This document shows positions 23,536-35,471 of a stretch of DNA of 64,000 bases, piece after piece; position 1 is the stretch's first letter; every line of letters starts with the position of its first letter. The translations under genes and the position numbers were made by a program. The stretch comes from Blakeslea trispora (taxonomy: Eukaryota; Mucoromycota; Mucoromycetes; Mucorales; Choanephoraceae), in NCBI GenBank assembly GCA_025331445.1, contig JAIWNE010000037.1, positions 222,056 through 286,055 of the forward strand. Reading direction: 5' to 3'. The notes under the pieces are model-generated. The model was not told the origin of the DNA, ran no database searches, and was given only the letters and a program-made list of their open reading frames with translations.

Positions 23536-25880
23536 ATGTCTGAATCTCTTCTCCTCTGTTACTGTGATGAATGTCTCAACTTTCCTGACGAAGAAAGATG
23601 GTTGCCTCAGTATACCGTTCAGTATCACAAGGCAAACAATTTGTTTGGAGGCGTTGCCTTCAATGAGTGGGCTGCCATGAATGGTAAAGCATTTTATGGA
23701 ATAAAAATGCAACATGTATGGTAACGCTATTGGTTTTTTAGACGAGCAATTTTTTGACATGGCTGGCTTGTCTGAGCAAGATGTCAACAATGACATCGAT
23801 TTAATGGATGCTGATGGTAATAAAAAACAAATAACTGAGGAATTCAATGTTAATTATTTTGCTACGTAGATGATGAATTCATGGAAGAAGACTTCAGCAT
23901 CATGGCCACAGGTGGCGATGAAGAATGGCCTGAAGTTGCTACCTCTGCTTTCGAGCCTGAGGAGGTGACTACTGAAGTTGTTGAAATCGACGAAGTCGAT
24001 CAACTCGCTGACACTTTTGCTTCAAGTAAATTTTAATAAATAAACCTGTTTGATATTTCAACTGAACAATTCTTTTAAACATGTCTATTATAGGCAAAGT
24101 TCCTTCTTCAGCAGCGGCTAAGATTCTATTTGCAATGGTTGTCAAGCTCCACAACAAGTACACCACTCATGAAGGAACTGAGTATGTTATGGAATGCTTG
24201 AATCAAGTCATGGAAGAAACTGGCGACTCCTTCCGTTTCCCTAAGCGTGTGCCTACCTTCTTGAATCGTACTGCTCTCCTCAATGGTAGTACGGAGGGTG
24301 TCAAGGCTTATGTTGTTTGTCCCAAGTGTCATGCTTTGCATGAAAAAACGGATGGTGCAGTCATCTGTGACAAGCCCATGGCCAATGCCATATTCATCCC
24401 CACGCACGCCTCCTTCTACTGTACTGGGAATCTCTTGGCGTTGAACAACCGTGTTCCTGCAACTTTGTCTGTTCAGATGGAGTATGCCTACTGCTCTGTC
24501 GAGGCTACCTTAAAAAAGTTTTTCAGAAGACGAGGTTTTGCCGACCAACTTGCCCAGTGGAAACACCGTCGCACTTTGGAAGGCTACTATTTGGACTTGC
24601 AAGATGCCAGCATGTTCAACACATTTAAGGCTTTGCCCACTGATGCGGTTCCCTTTGCCTACGAATCCAGTTACAATTTGCAGTTGGCTCTCAACATCGA
24701 TTGGTTCAGTCCCTTTGAGCACAGTTACAGTGTGGGCTGTATCTACATGTCCATACTTAACTTGCCAAAGAAGGACGGCCGCGATTTAAAGAAAAACATG
24801 ATCTTGGTTGGTGTGATCCCTGGCCCTAGTGAGCCTAGCACTACTGCCATCAACCACTATCTTCGGCCTTTGGTGAATGAGCTCTTGGTGTTGATGAGAG
24901 GTGTAGATATGCCAGTCACCTTGCTCGATGGCAAAGTTGTGTACAATAAGGTCCGAGCAGCCATCTCTTTGATCAGTTGCGATTTACCAGCAACAAAGAA
25001 ACTAATTGGTAGCCTGTCCTACAACGGTCATCGTGCTTGCCACATGTGTGATCTTGTTTTCCCTTCTCTTCCTGGTGGTGTCAGTAGACACAATTACTGT
25101 AACTGGAACTGTGACAGCTGGCCTAGAAAAGATCCCAACGCTACTCGTCAAGCTTCTGAGGATTGGTTAAGAGCATCCTCTGGTGTAAGAAGAAAGGAAG
25201 TAGAAAAGGCAACTGGATCAAGGTACTCTATCCTCAATGAATTACCTTACTTTAGTTACGATCTGGTTGCCTTGGAACCAATGCATTGTTTGTACTTGGG
25301 CATTGCCAAACGATGCATTTCAGCCATGATACCCTTGACTTCGTACGAAGTCATCCAACAGAAGATGAAGAAAATGATCTTCAATCCGGATCACTCCTGC
25401 GGCCCTCTCTCCAACAAGATCGGTGACAATGGGTTCCACAATGTCAAGGCAGTGGAGTTTAAGGACTTTGTGGTTGGTGTTGCTTCTTTGGTGCTAAAAG
25501 GAGTAATTGGAGAAGATGAATATGCTGTGGTGATGAACCTCATCAAAGCTTTTAGAATTCTAGAAGGTGATAGCATAGCTACATCTGATATCGAGGTTGT
25601 TCACAACTATTTGCTTGCTTTTGCTGTGGGGTACGAGAGGTTATACTCTCATGACTTGGTTACCCCTAACTTCCATTTCATGTTGCATCTTCGCGACTCA
25701 ATGCGAAAGTGGGGTCCTGTTTCTTGCTTCTGGGGGTTCAATTTTGAACGAAACAACATGTTTGTAAAAAGAATCCGTACCAACCACCGACAAGGCCTCG
25801 AAAAAACCTACATGAACAAAATGCAGTCAATCATCTTCTCTGAAGATTTTGATTTTCTTACACATAATAGTTCCAACTGA
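23536..25880 (+). CDS. intact tnp2-type CACTA transposase of element B, 721 aa
   Basis: Exons 23536-23683, 23742-23816, 23870-24025 and 24094-25880 join without interruption (2166 nt). The three introns are all phase 1, as in A and C. Order of parts: an N-terminal Cys/His motif (CYCDEC ... YTVQYH, residues 8-32); an acidic linker in exons 2-3; a CPKCH finger near residue 202; and the tnp2 core with Asp at about 329 (NIDWFSPF), IPGP and YLRPLV, Asp at about 423 (CDLPATKK), CHMC at 442 and Glu in EPMH at about 521. A tail with GPVSCFWGFNFERNN corresponds to the segment following tnp2 in plant CACTA proteins. This is the only fully open transposase in the cluster and a candidate for mobilising A or C if it recognises their ends. 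Confidence 0.92.
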
Positions 25881-26360
25881 TTACCTTTTTTTTTGTCTTG
25901 TTTCTGACCTTCTTTTCTTTCTTTAGATTTCTTTTTTTTTCCTTTATTTTTATTTTTTTTCCACACCCGCTTTTTCTTCTCTCATCTTTGTATCTCCTTT
26001 TTTTTTTCAAATAAATTCTTTGGTACACAAAAAAAAGGGTCTTTTAAAAAAGAATCCCTAGTATTTAAAAAAAGTAATCGTTACCCATAATGTTAATGTG
26101 CACTTCATGTATGATTGTGTTTATTATCTTTATCAGAATTCAAGTCATTCCAAATTTCTTACTGTTAGTGACGCTCATTACAAAAGGCAATAGATATTTG
26201 GTTTGTATCACCATTGACGGAACTGAAATAAGTTACAGATAGAGGTGGTTAAATGAGCAAGTGTTTTAAACACAATTCTTTTTCCTCTTTTCCTCATTTC
26301 CGATTTTATTTTTAAAACAAAACTTTTTGGATTTCAGAACCTAAAAACCCATCAAACAAC
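25881..26360. other. spacer between transposase and second gene of element B
   Basis: T-rich 3' flank with AATAAATT near 26010 as a likely poly(A) signal, then about 250 bp of promoter-like DNA before the ATG at 26361. It argues for separate transcripts, unlike the fused arrangement in element C. Confidence 0.5.
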
Positions 26361-27071
26361 ATGAACAGTATTACAGCCTCAGACAATGACCAGAGAATTA
26401 CTGAATTAGATGAAGAACAACAAGCGCAAGCAGCTGCATCTATGTTTTGTGATTTTGTTGGATTCTCGTCAATCAACGGCGATCCTTTTGGATATGAAGA
26501 AATGCCTCCAGAAAGCTACAGATCCATCAGATGGGCGTCTTCTAAACACAGTCGTCTTTCAGAGAAGGAATATGCATGTCTTTTGGATTATTACACACTT
26601 GCATATGAGGGATTTACGTCTTCAAACGATGTGCAAAAATTTAAATCCATCGACCTTTTAGGATACAATTATTCATCTCAACTGACAGGCAGTAACAGTG
26701 GTGTTTATGTCAATGTATTTCGAAAGAAAGGAGCTGAAATAGACTCCATACTAGACGAAACAACGTTACGAACTGGCGCAATTAGATTTTTTTTCAAGCA
26801 TGCACCTCTGTTAGAAGACGAAAATGGCGAAGCCCCTCAAAAACTTGATCATTATTTTGCTTTCATACAATGGTTCAAGCTTCCTAGAGAAGGGATAGAG
26901 GATTTACAGTCCTATACAGATGACAGCATGCAACCATTTATTGATCAGTTCGAAGAGGATGACTTTTTTTGTATAGTTCCTGTACACAAGATCCATTCTA
27001 CTTCGCATTTATATTATCCAGGCATTGCCAACATAGTAGTAGCTTTGCATCTACCAAGAAAAATTCGATGA
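26361..27071 (+). CDS. second-domain protein of element B, 236 aa
   Basis: A single uninterrupted exon from ATG at 26361. It is clearly homologous to the C-terminal ~230 residues of the element C transposase. Shared features include GDPFGYE versus GAYGYEQ, LDYYTLAYE versus VSYYNSVYG, DLLGYN versus NILGNK, HYFAFIQWFK versus HTLAYIKWFN, and IVPVHKIH versus IPVVPLHN near the end. No named family was recognised with certainty. The layout recalls the domain attached after tnp2 in plant CACTA proteins. It appears to act with the transposase, perhaps in DNA or chromatin contact, which is inference. Confidence 0.78.
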   Translation: MNSITASDNDQRITELDEEQQAQAAASMFCDFVGFSSINGDPFGYEEMPPESYRSIRWASSKHSRLSEKEYACLLDYYTLAYEGFTSSNDVQKFKSIDLLGYNYSSQLTGSNSGVYVNVFRKKGAEIDSILDETTLRTGAIRFFFKHAPLLEDENGEAPQKLDHYFAFIQWFKLPREGIEDLQSYTDDSMQPFIDQFEEDDFFCIVPVHKIHSTSHLYYPGIANIVVALHLPRKIR

Positions 27072-27094
27072 AATATTTACAGGACGACAAAATT

Positions 27095-28320
27095 TTATTT
27101 ACAATAAAAGATCCAAAAACGAATCTGAATCCTGTTCTTGTAAGGTATTCTCTTTAATACCCCAAGAGGAAGCTTCTTGACAGGCAGGCAGGCTTCAACA
27201 TCAACAACTTCAATACGGCTTTTCTTGGCAGAACCGAATTGACCCTTCTTCTTTTGCGTTCTTCTGCATTCGTCAAGGTAATCGAAGAACATAGTACACT
27301 ACAAGATAATACCATATTAGTTCCAACTACTCCCATATACTAGGGTTAAAATGTCCTGTATAACTACCTTGGTACTTCTGTAGGAGGGAGCTTTTCTCAC
27401 CGTAATCTCCTCATTGTTCTCAATGACATCTTCTTGATCGGATGTCATGTCGCTGCACAGGAGTCGCTCGCATTCATCCTGGGAACCAAACTTCTCAACA
27501 CAGTCATCGATGTTCATCGAGAAGGCCATTCTTCTTTTGCATTAAGGTTAGTACTTGTCAAACTCACATTCTCTGTTTGTGTCAATTTACTTACATATGA
27601 TTTACGAGAACTTGCGTTATTTCTCATTCTTTTTTGTGCCTGTTCTACTTCAGGCTTCTTCTCGTCTTCGTTCTTTCTCTTCAGGTTGTTGAACCGACTA
27701 CGAACAACTTCCATCAAGTACTTGCGCTTTTGCACAGGTCCCCATTTCAACTGGGCAGCAACTTCTGCCACCTTTGGGTGAACAGCCAGTTGAGCAACGA
27801 TGCTGCTTACAATCTTTGCGTTCTCCTCATCTTTCATGAGGCTGGAGCCCATGTTCCACTGAGTATCCCTCAAGGCTCTCACCTCGGCTGTCTTCATGGC
27901 TCTCTGTGTCATTGAAACCATATGTTAGTACACTAAGAAGCGAAAGTTCAAAGGTCTAAGACTTACTCTAATCGCATGCTTGGCAATTCTACCTGGAGCA
28001 CGACCGATGGAAGTACCGGCCATCATCTTCTTGGCCATGGCCTTCATACCATCCATTTCCTTCCGCATAGTATGCATTTGGAAGGCCATTTCATGCATTT
28101 GCATGGTCATGTCTCGGATTTGATCATCCTTCTTGGCCATTTCTTTTTGGATAGCCAACTTGAACTCTTCGGTACTTTTTTGAGCATCCGTGAATAGAGC
28201 CTTCAATTTGTTCAACTACAATGACATGGTGTTGTTTTGGCGGGTCTCGTTGTTCACACGAGGTGCAAAACGAGGGGGAGTATCAATTGGAATTGCTTGT
28301 CTGTTGTTGTTGTTGTTCAT
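27095..28320 (-). pseudogene. accessory (TNPA-like) gene of element B, probably damaged
   Basis: ATG at 28320 opens MNNNNNRQAIPIDTPPRF. An in-frame TAG (complement 28216-28218) then interrupts before the Met/Lys-rich coiled coil (QMHEMAFQMHTMRKEMDGMK). Exon 1 ends at 27967. A TACTAAC branch site precedes exon 2 (about 27907-27600, ending SRKSY), exon 3 holds CERLLCSDMTSDQEDV and PSYRSTK, and exon 4 starts CTMFFDYLDECRR and ends at TAA 27095. The exon 2-3 junction does not resolve in frame. The plan matches the intact element A gene. It could still be translated from an internal start. Confidence 0.65.
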
Positions 28321-28559
28321 TGGAAAGAAAATTTATGTATAAAAGGTAATAGAAGAGTGGAAATAGAAAGCTATGTTGCAGTTTAAATATGATCTCTTAC
28401 TTACCAATTTGTAAATCTGGGTACACAATGTCAACATTGCTTGTATGACCCAAAAGAAAAAATTTTCTTCAACAGAATTCACTTTCCCGCTCTTAAACGC
28501 AGCTTCTTTTTTATTCTTTCTTTTCCTTTTTTCTCTCGTTTTTTATTTTATTTTATGTG

Positions 28560-29100
28560 GTAAGTTTTATTTTCGCTTTTACAGATAATATGGTCTTAAG
28601 CCTCGTATTTTTTTTAGATTATCACTAGTATCTTTCAAGAGAAGAGGTTAGTATTACACTGTTCATTCAAGCATCTAATTAACATGAACTTTTCCTAGAT
28701 TACCTGTCTATGTTGCCACTGATTTTTGGTTTTGAGGTTGGTATTAACCGTAATCATATAATTATCTCCTTTACATTTGACTAAAATTTTTTATTTATTT
28801 AGATTGCCTTCTTCAGGAAACGTCTTTCTTTGTGGGTTCTTTTGATGGGTGAATTTTTGGTAAGTAATTTCACGTATTATTGTTTTTATCAGCTTTCTAA
28901 CAATTTCATTTCTAGAATTGTACCGCGTCTGTTTTCGCTCTCTGTTCTTCCAGGCTTTTTGCGCTATTGATCAAGATTTCTCCTGTGTGTGGTGTTTCAA
29001 GCGTTTTTGCTAAAAAACTGGCCCCTAAACGATAGCCCGGTGAAGGTAAGTGCAAGGGTAGGAATCCATGGCATCCCATGCCAATTCCGCTCTTTTTAGT
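28560..29100 (+). other. chain of splice-like signals in element B right flank
   Basis: Successive AG/...GT boundaries enclose short segments: GTAAGT near 28560, TTTTAG near 28617, GTTAGT near 28648, CCTAG near 28699, TTTAG near 28801, GTAAGT near 28860 and TTCTAG near 28915. The layout resembles the small spliced frame of element A at the same relative position, but I could not assemble one convincing frame. It may be a spliced non-coding or decayed transcript. Confidence 0.3.
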
Positions 29101-29464
29101 CATATCTAGGCCAGTAAAATGGTCGTTTTTAGTAGTACATGATGTATATATATATCAATATTTTAAATAAAGAGCTCAATTAATAAGCATTTAAAAAAGC
29201 GCAAAAATCTATTTTAGGCATATAAAGTGAAAGAAGTAAAGAATTAGTACTACCTAAAGCTAAAGAAGCATCCAAATAAAGGTATCATCGTTAGAAAGAT
29301 GAGCGAATAGCAAAAGGAAAGGAAGCGTCTAATGAATGTAAATTGTAACGTGGAACAAGGCTGAAGAAAAGAAGTATGTCCCGAAGGATGTACAAACTAA
29401 AATCAAAGGTCCGTTTAAGGAAGGTCAGCCAAGGGTTCGTCTGTAAGAAGGGCGAATCATCAAA

Positions 29465-29677
29465 AGGTATTAGACGTCTCATCCACAAGAAAAGAATGAG
29501 GATGAGACGGTAGCTTGTATATGACACACACTGTGAATGAGACGTGATGAGAACGTCTCATCCACATTTTGTATTAGACGGGCGTTTATTTTTTTTACAC
29601 AGTGTGGATGAGACGGTGATGAGACCGTCTCACCTACGTCTAACCGACATCTCATACTCACCAAATTGATTAGAGTG
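29465..29677. repeat. element B right terminus with GTCTCATCCAC array
   Basis: GTCTCATCCAC or its inverse GTGGATGAGAC, or close variants, occur about six times (near 29475, 29505, 29540, 29555, 29605 and 29625) before the terminal ATTAGAGTG. The irregular spacing and both orientations fit a CACTA subterminal array and not a CRISPR. Confidence 0.72.
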
Positions 29678-29680
29678 GTT

Positions 29681-29790
29681 CACTACACCAAATGCCGGTC
29701 CGCTGTACAGTGGACGCCTGGGTTGGACTGGCCGTCCACCGCTGTCAAATTTCCAACTTTTGATTTTGACTATGAAAGTTGCTGTTTTTT
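29681..29790. repeat. element C left terminus with GTGGAC/GTCCAC motifs
   Basis: After CACTACACC come GCTGTACAGTGGACGCC and, inverted, GGCCGTCCACCGCTGT. The mirror copy is 43580-43688. The motif differs from those of A and B. Confidence 0.7.
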
Positions 29791-31895
29791 TTGGCAGATA
29801 TTTAGATGTATTTTTTAGCCTTCCAAAAAATTTTACAAGATAAAAATTGGATGTATTTTCATAAAGTTATTACCATTTACATTTCTTCTATCATTTCACT
29901 GCTTAAAGAATTTTCGCTCTTTGAATTTTTTTGACAGTGATTTTTTCTCTGCTTGAGATTTTACAGCAACTTGATTTCCTTAATGCTGAGGGGTTTAAAT
30001 TGACTTGTCATTTTTTCTTCAAAAAATATCAAGACCTGAAAAATCACTGCTAAAAAATTGGAAATTACTTTCGGAAACGAGAAATTTAAAAATTGAGAAT
30101 GAGACTCGCAAAATAATTGGGAAAATTCTTTAAAAATGGGAAATAAAAAACTTAAAGCACTGAAAAAAAAGAGACTCTCAAAAAAAAAAGATGTTGAAAA
30201 AAAAGATACTTGAGAAAATACATAAAAAAGACACTGAAAAAAAATGACATTGAAAGAAAAAGGTTTTGGAGAAAAAACGTTTCAAAAAACTAAAAGCTTA
30301 AAAAAAGAGATTTGTTAGAAAGATGTTAGCACATCTTGATCAGTATACTAGATCTCGTGAAAGCTATTCGTACCAAAGGTCTATTTTTGAGATACAATAC
30401 AAAGATGCCAATACCTTTTATATCTGATAAATCAAGTAATACAAAGGTCATTAAAACACACGCTATCCTATGCTAACAGCCCTTTTTATCGTATTCCATT
30501 CCTTTATACTCGTTTCGATACACATACACACTCTATCAACCCAGAATAACATAACCGTAAATAAAAATTAAGTAATAATTTGACAGGAAAGATGTCGTCT
30601 TTTTTTATTGTTTAAATACAATTCTTCAACCAAATATTCAAGGTCATAGTTTGTGATGCAGTCCATTCCAATAAAGAACCGTTTACATTCTAACTCAAAA
30701 GTATTACTTACCTCTTGCCTGACGAGCAATAAAGCGTTCAACAGTAGACTTCAATAGCTTTGTACTTACAAGAACTAAAACTTGTATATTGCACAGAAGT
30801 GATGCCGAAATAATATAATCTTACTTTTTTGCTGGCATCGAAGCTTTTTGCTGAAATATTTCCAAAGAATCTTTGTGGTTGTCTTTTTTTTAAAAACCTT
30901 CTAGACTCTGGTCGGTTTGTTGATTGCGCGCTTGTATTATATTGGTTTATTGCAATGACTAAAGTCTGTTGAGTTTCATCAGTCTTTTTTTTAGAGATGA
31001 ATAAGTCAGGAGTCAAGGTCGTTTCGATAAAAAAAAAGTAAATAGGAAGCGAGGTGGAAAATATTTTTTTGGAAAGAGACTTTTTTTCTTGAGGCGGAAA
31101 AAGTATTTTTTTATGGGAATAAAATAGTCTGACTATTTTTTTTGTATAGAAATTATTATTTTACACACTTAAAAAAAGGGAAACCATTCCATATTTATTA
31201 TGGCGTATGTTATCATAAAGGATAAAAGAGAGAAATCACTAATCGCAATTATCTACCATACACAATGTTCAGCCTTTTTCATTTTCATCTCTTTTGTAAG
31301 TATTTCAAATATCTCAAACATTGGAGTGAAGTAATCAAGTTTGACCTTGATATATTTTTCTAAGAAAAGACATCGAAATCTGACATCCAAAAAAAAACTC
31401 ATTAAAAAAACATGTAATAATATACAACCAAACAGTGGAAATTATAATGCATTTTAAAAAAAAAGGTATCCATAACTTAGTGCTTATATCACAACAAGTG
31501 CTGCTCACAAGAAGTAGAAATGTTAAAGTGAACAATCGCAACATTTGAAAAAAAAAACTTGGGAACACGTTTTCTTCAACTCCGTGTATTACAGTAAGAC
31601 AAGATTTGACAGCCAAATAGAAAGCCCTTAAAATTAGTAATAAAAAAAACAAATTCAAGAACAATGGCTGTCATTTTACTTATACAAGTGGATCCCAAAG
31701 GGTTATTTACAAAATCATCCCGGATTAAAATAAAGGACAAACCGTTTTTCAATTCATTTGTGTAAATAAGTATGAAAAAAAATAAGAACAGTTTCCGGAG
31801 TTGTTATTGTGAGTATCCCTGTCAGCTTCTGAAGTAAGTAAAGCTTTTTCTGGATGAACAGATAACACAAGTAGTTTGAAAAATCCAAATGGAGA
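29791..31895. other. element C left outer arm, low-complexity non-coding
   Basis: A/T-rich DNA with imperfect repeats of GACACTGAAAAAA and GACATTGAAAGAAA around 30160-30290. Mirrored at 41465-43580. A similar decayed sequence recurs at 53130-55810. No gene recognised. Confidence 0.5.
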
Positions 31896-31902
31896 TTATT
31901 TA

Positions 31903-31912
31903 TATAAAAGGA
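31903..31912 (+). promoter_or_regulatory. TATA box of the left-arm transposase
   Basis: TATAAAAGGA lies 79 bp before the ATG at 31982. Its mirror lies upstream of the right-arm gene at about 41450-41459. Confidence 0.55.
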
Positions 31913-31981
31913 CAGATAAATAATACAATAACAGAACATTTATTACCTCTTTCTTTTACTTTCCTACTCATTATTTTTAAA

Positions 31982-34900
31982 ATGTTCAACTCTCAAAACT
32001 CTGCTCAATTGTCTACTGATGACAATTTAGTCAAATGTGAATGCACTGTTTGCAAAGCATGTCCTGTTTTGAAATGTGCCTATGTGACAAAGCGCGCATA
32101 CTCCTACCATCAAACCAACGATGCAATCAAGAGATCCAGAAGCAATGGTAACTTAAATTAAGATAATTTTTTTTATACTTTATGATTAACAGTATTTGAC
32201 ATTGTAGCCTCAGGTGCTTCTCAAATCACTGGTTCTGATATTACTTCCACCACCGACGATTTCTTTTTTGAAGAAGGTAATATTCAGTGCTTTTATATTG
32301 CCTACATTTTATTAATATCATATAATTACACTTAGAATTCTCTTATGGCACGACTACTTTTGAATCTGTTCCAGTTGAAAGTGCTAATCAAAAAGGTATG
32401 TCTATATTCTTCGCTTGTTTCATTTATCAGTAAAATTAATAATTCGACTTATTTATAGGTCCATTATACGATTATCCTCGCAACACCAACTTGCCTTCTA
32501 CACCAATCGCTTCTCTTTTGTTTGCTATTGTTGTTTTATTGCGCAAGAACCAATTGAACGATGCTTCTTGTGAGACTGTCATGCTTTTCTCTAACATGGT
32601 TCTTTGTTTGACTGACGAAAAGTATCGCTTTCCTAAGTCTGTTGCTACTTTTGACATCTGGTGTCAATCCGCTCGCCCTTTCGAATCCAGTGTAAAAAAA
32701 TATGCTAGCTGCGTTACCTGTCATGCTATTCATCCATACAGCACCGAAGAAGAACAAGCAAATGTTCAGCAAAAGATATCATGCTTCGACAAAGGCATTT
32801 TTTGGGCTCTTCTCTCTGTCAACAAGATCTTTTGGCACGCAACCAGTATGGTACACTTGCCCCACTTAGAACCTTTTCGTACAACTCTTTGATCGAAACC
32901 CTCAAAATGTTTTTCATGCGTGATGGCTTTGCAAGCAAAATCAGTCTCTGGAAGGAGCGTCAAGTCTTGCCTGAAATGCTTTCCGACATTTACGATGGTC
33001 AAATCTGGAACGAGTTCAAGGTCAAGCCCACCGATGATACACCATTCGTTTTCCAAAGCGACTTCAACTTAATGCTTACATTAAACTGCGACTGGTTTCA
33101 AGCCTACAAGGACTCCTATAGTGTTGGTGCCATTTACCTCACTATCCAAAATTTGCCACGCGAGATCAGAAACCTTCGTAGCAACATCATTCTGGTCTGT
33201 CTTATAAATGGTCCAAAGGAACCCAAGACATTTGAAATGAACCACTATTTGCGTCCCTTGGTCAAGGAACTAAACCAGTTGATGAGCGGTGTTGAGATGG
33301 AAACCCGAGCTCATGAAAAGCAAGTAGTCAATGCAGCACTTTCATTGTGCATGATGGACTTGCCTGCCCAGCGCAAAGTGGCCGGTTTCACGTCGTTCAA
33401 CTCTATCAATGCCTGTCTCAAGTGCAATTAACAGTTTGATCCAATCGTGGCAAGTGACAAGGCTCGGGACTTTACTAACTTCGACATTGAAAGCCAGGTG
33501 AGAAGAACATGCAGCGAGCACAGACAACAAGCACAAGAATGGCTGCAAACTAGAACAGAAAGTGCCCGCAAAGAAAAAGAAAGACAAAATGGTACCCGTT
33601 GGAGTGTTCTCTTGGACTTGCCATACTTCAATCCAATTCGCCATGTCGGTATCGACATTATGCACAATCTACTTCTTGGCCTTACAAAGAAAATGGCAAG
33701 CATATGGACAGGTGTGTTCACCACGGCTAGTAGAAGATCGTTGACCAAGCTGACACCCGCACACTTGAAGGAGATGCAAGTGATCTTGGAGAGCAAGTTC
33801 ATCCTTCCTCCCAGCCATGCTGTTTCATCGATTGCAAGAAAAATAACCGTTGGCAATGGTTTCTCAAACTTTAAGGCGGATGAATGGGCTACCTGGTTGT
33901 TGGTGTTGTCTCCATACCTCCTTCCCCAGCGTCTTGAAAAGAAGCCTTACGAACATTGGATGCTTTTGGTGAAGTCTTCACGAATCCTTCTTTCTCCTTG
34001 TTTGTCCCTCTCGGAACTCGATAAGGCACATGATCTGTTGAAGTCTTTCCTGGTTGGGTTCGAAGAGATTTACCAAGACAAATTCATGGTTACAATCAAT
34101 TTCCATAACGCTCTTCATTTGAAAGAAACAATCTTAGACTACTCTGCCTCTCCGTCACACTGGTTGTTTAATTTCTAACGATTCAATCAAGATTTGAAGA
34201 CAATCAGAACAAATAGAAAAGACTGCGTCGAGCGTACGTACATCAATAAGTTCTTGTTGGATGTACACAGCGAAGATTCAGTAAGAGAGCTTATGGATTA
34301 TATCCCTAAGGATAACAAACAGCAGGTTGAAGCTTTCTTTCTTGGTGACAAGTCCTTGGATAAGACGCATGATGTTAGCGATAAGCCCTTTGACCTGTCG
34401 AACTTCTACAACTTGTATACCGGAACCATTGGTGCATATGGTTATGAGCAACTCCCTCTAAACACTATATTGTCTCTCAAGTCCAAGATTTCTATCTTGA
34501 ATGAAGAAGTGCTTTGTTGTCTTGTTTCTTATTATAACAGTGTATATGGTGACAGATACATCGACGAGTTCCTTGCAATTGCAAACTCAAGCCGCCTACC
34601 TGTTGAACGCAAAGTGTTAACTTACAAGTATATCAACATTCTTGGTAACAAGTTTAACTCAATTGAAGCATCTACATTACGTAAACGAGGCACATATGCA
34701 ATGGCATATTACCCAGGTGCGCACGGCTTAGTTCTTAGGTATTGCCAGGTTCATTGTATCTTCAGAAGCGCTGTCAAAGTAGTAGATGGAGATGGTGTTA
34801 TAGTGTCAAGACCCCATACGCTCGCCTATATAAAATGGTTCAATAAGTCAGACGATGCATTTTACTACTTCAATAATCAAGATCCATCTATGTATGGCAT

Positions 34901-35045
34901 GGAAACACTGAATGCTAGTTTTAAAGATGACTCAGATGCTTCTATTATACCTGTTGTTCCTTTGCATAACCAAGTAGCAATTGTTCTTGACCACCTTACG
35001 AATCGTCATGTAGTCATCCCATTGCCACCAAAGCTCATTGCTTAA
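31982..35045 (+). pseudogene. element C transposase, left-arm copy (fused second domain), dead
   Basis: Exons 31982-32147, 32208-32276, 32336-32395 and 32459-35045, with three phase-1 introns as in A and B. The N-terminus has CECTVCKACP ... YSYH. The tnp2 core includes NCDWFQAYKDSYS, CMMDLPAQRK and GIDIMHNLLLG. The FERY segment and, without a break, the second domain found as a separate gene in A and B follow. Lesions relative to the right arm: a T6 instead of T7 run at 32798-32803 (frameshift), TAA at 33429, and TAA at 34176 replacing the Glu of FERY. The last part (GTYAMAYYPGAHG onward) is open here but frameshifted in the right arm. Confidence 0.88.
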
Positions 35046-35059
35046 TTTTTTTGTTTATG

Positions 35060-35205
35060 TTTACTTATGCCCTTTTACCCTATGTTCACTTATGCCTTTT
35101 TGTCCTATGCCTACCTATGCTTTCCCTATGCTATGCCTACCTATGCTTTTCCTATGCTATGTCTACCTATGCTTTCCTATTCTATGTCTACCTATGCCTT
35201 TCCAA
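35060..35205 (+). repeat. minisatellite CCTATGCTATGYCTACCTATG, left arm
   Basis: Tandem units built from CCTATGC and CTACCTATGC lie directly after the transposase stop, in the likely 3' untranslated region. The mirror copy at 38110-38300 has a different unit arrangement, so copy number has drifted between arms. Confidence 0.65.
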
Positions 35206-35471
35206 TTTTTTTGCCTTGCGGTTTTTTAATAAATACATTTCATTCCTTTAAATTTTTTGTCTACCTTTTTTTTCTATTTATTTATTTTATCTTTATTTAC
35301 GGTTTGTCTATTTAACATTTAGAACTCGATCAACGCAAAGGAAGAAATCAGGTGGTTGAAAACGAACAAGCTAAGTATTAGGTTTATGTTTTGAAATGAT
35401 AACTTGATTGATTCAAATATTCATTTATTAAAAGAAAAAAAAGCAACAAAGACACAAAAAACAACAGCACT

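Larger units (their letters stand above)
20735..29677 (+). mobile_element. CACTA element B, 8943 bp
   Basis: The left end reads CACTACAATCAATT and the right end AATTGATTAGAGTG, 12 of 14 terminal bases matching as an inverted repeat. Both ends carry GTCTCATCCAC arrays. It contains a zinc-finger/OTU-like gene (minus), an intact four-exon transposase, an intact second gene and a convergent accessory gene. Element A sits at its left end, and element C begins three bases (GTT) after its right end. Because both flanks are occupied by other elements, its target duplication cannot be read. Confidence 0.82.

Noticed and set aside
29465..29677. CRISPR-like set of short repeats (GTCTCATCCAC)
   Set aside because: Copies occur in both orientations with irregular spacing and end in a CACTA terminus, and the context is eukaryotic.
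35038..35315. Overlapping hydrophobic frames rich in Pro, Cys and Leu after the element C transposase
   Set aside because: They are translations of the CCTATGC minisatellite in all three frames, with no conserved start or domain.
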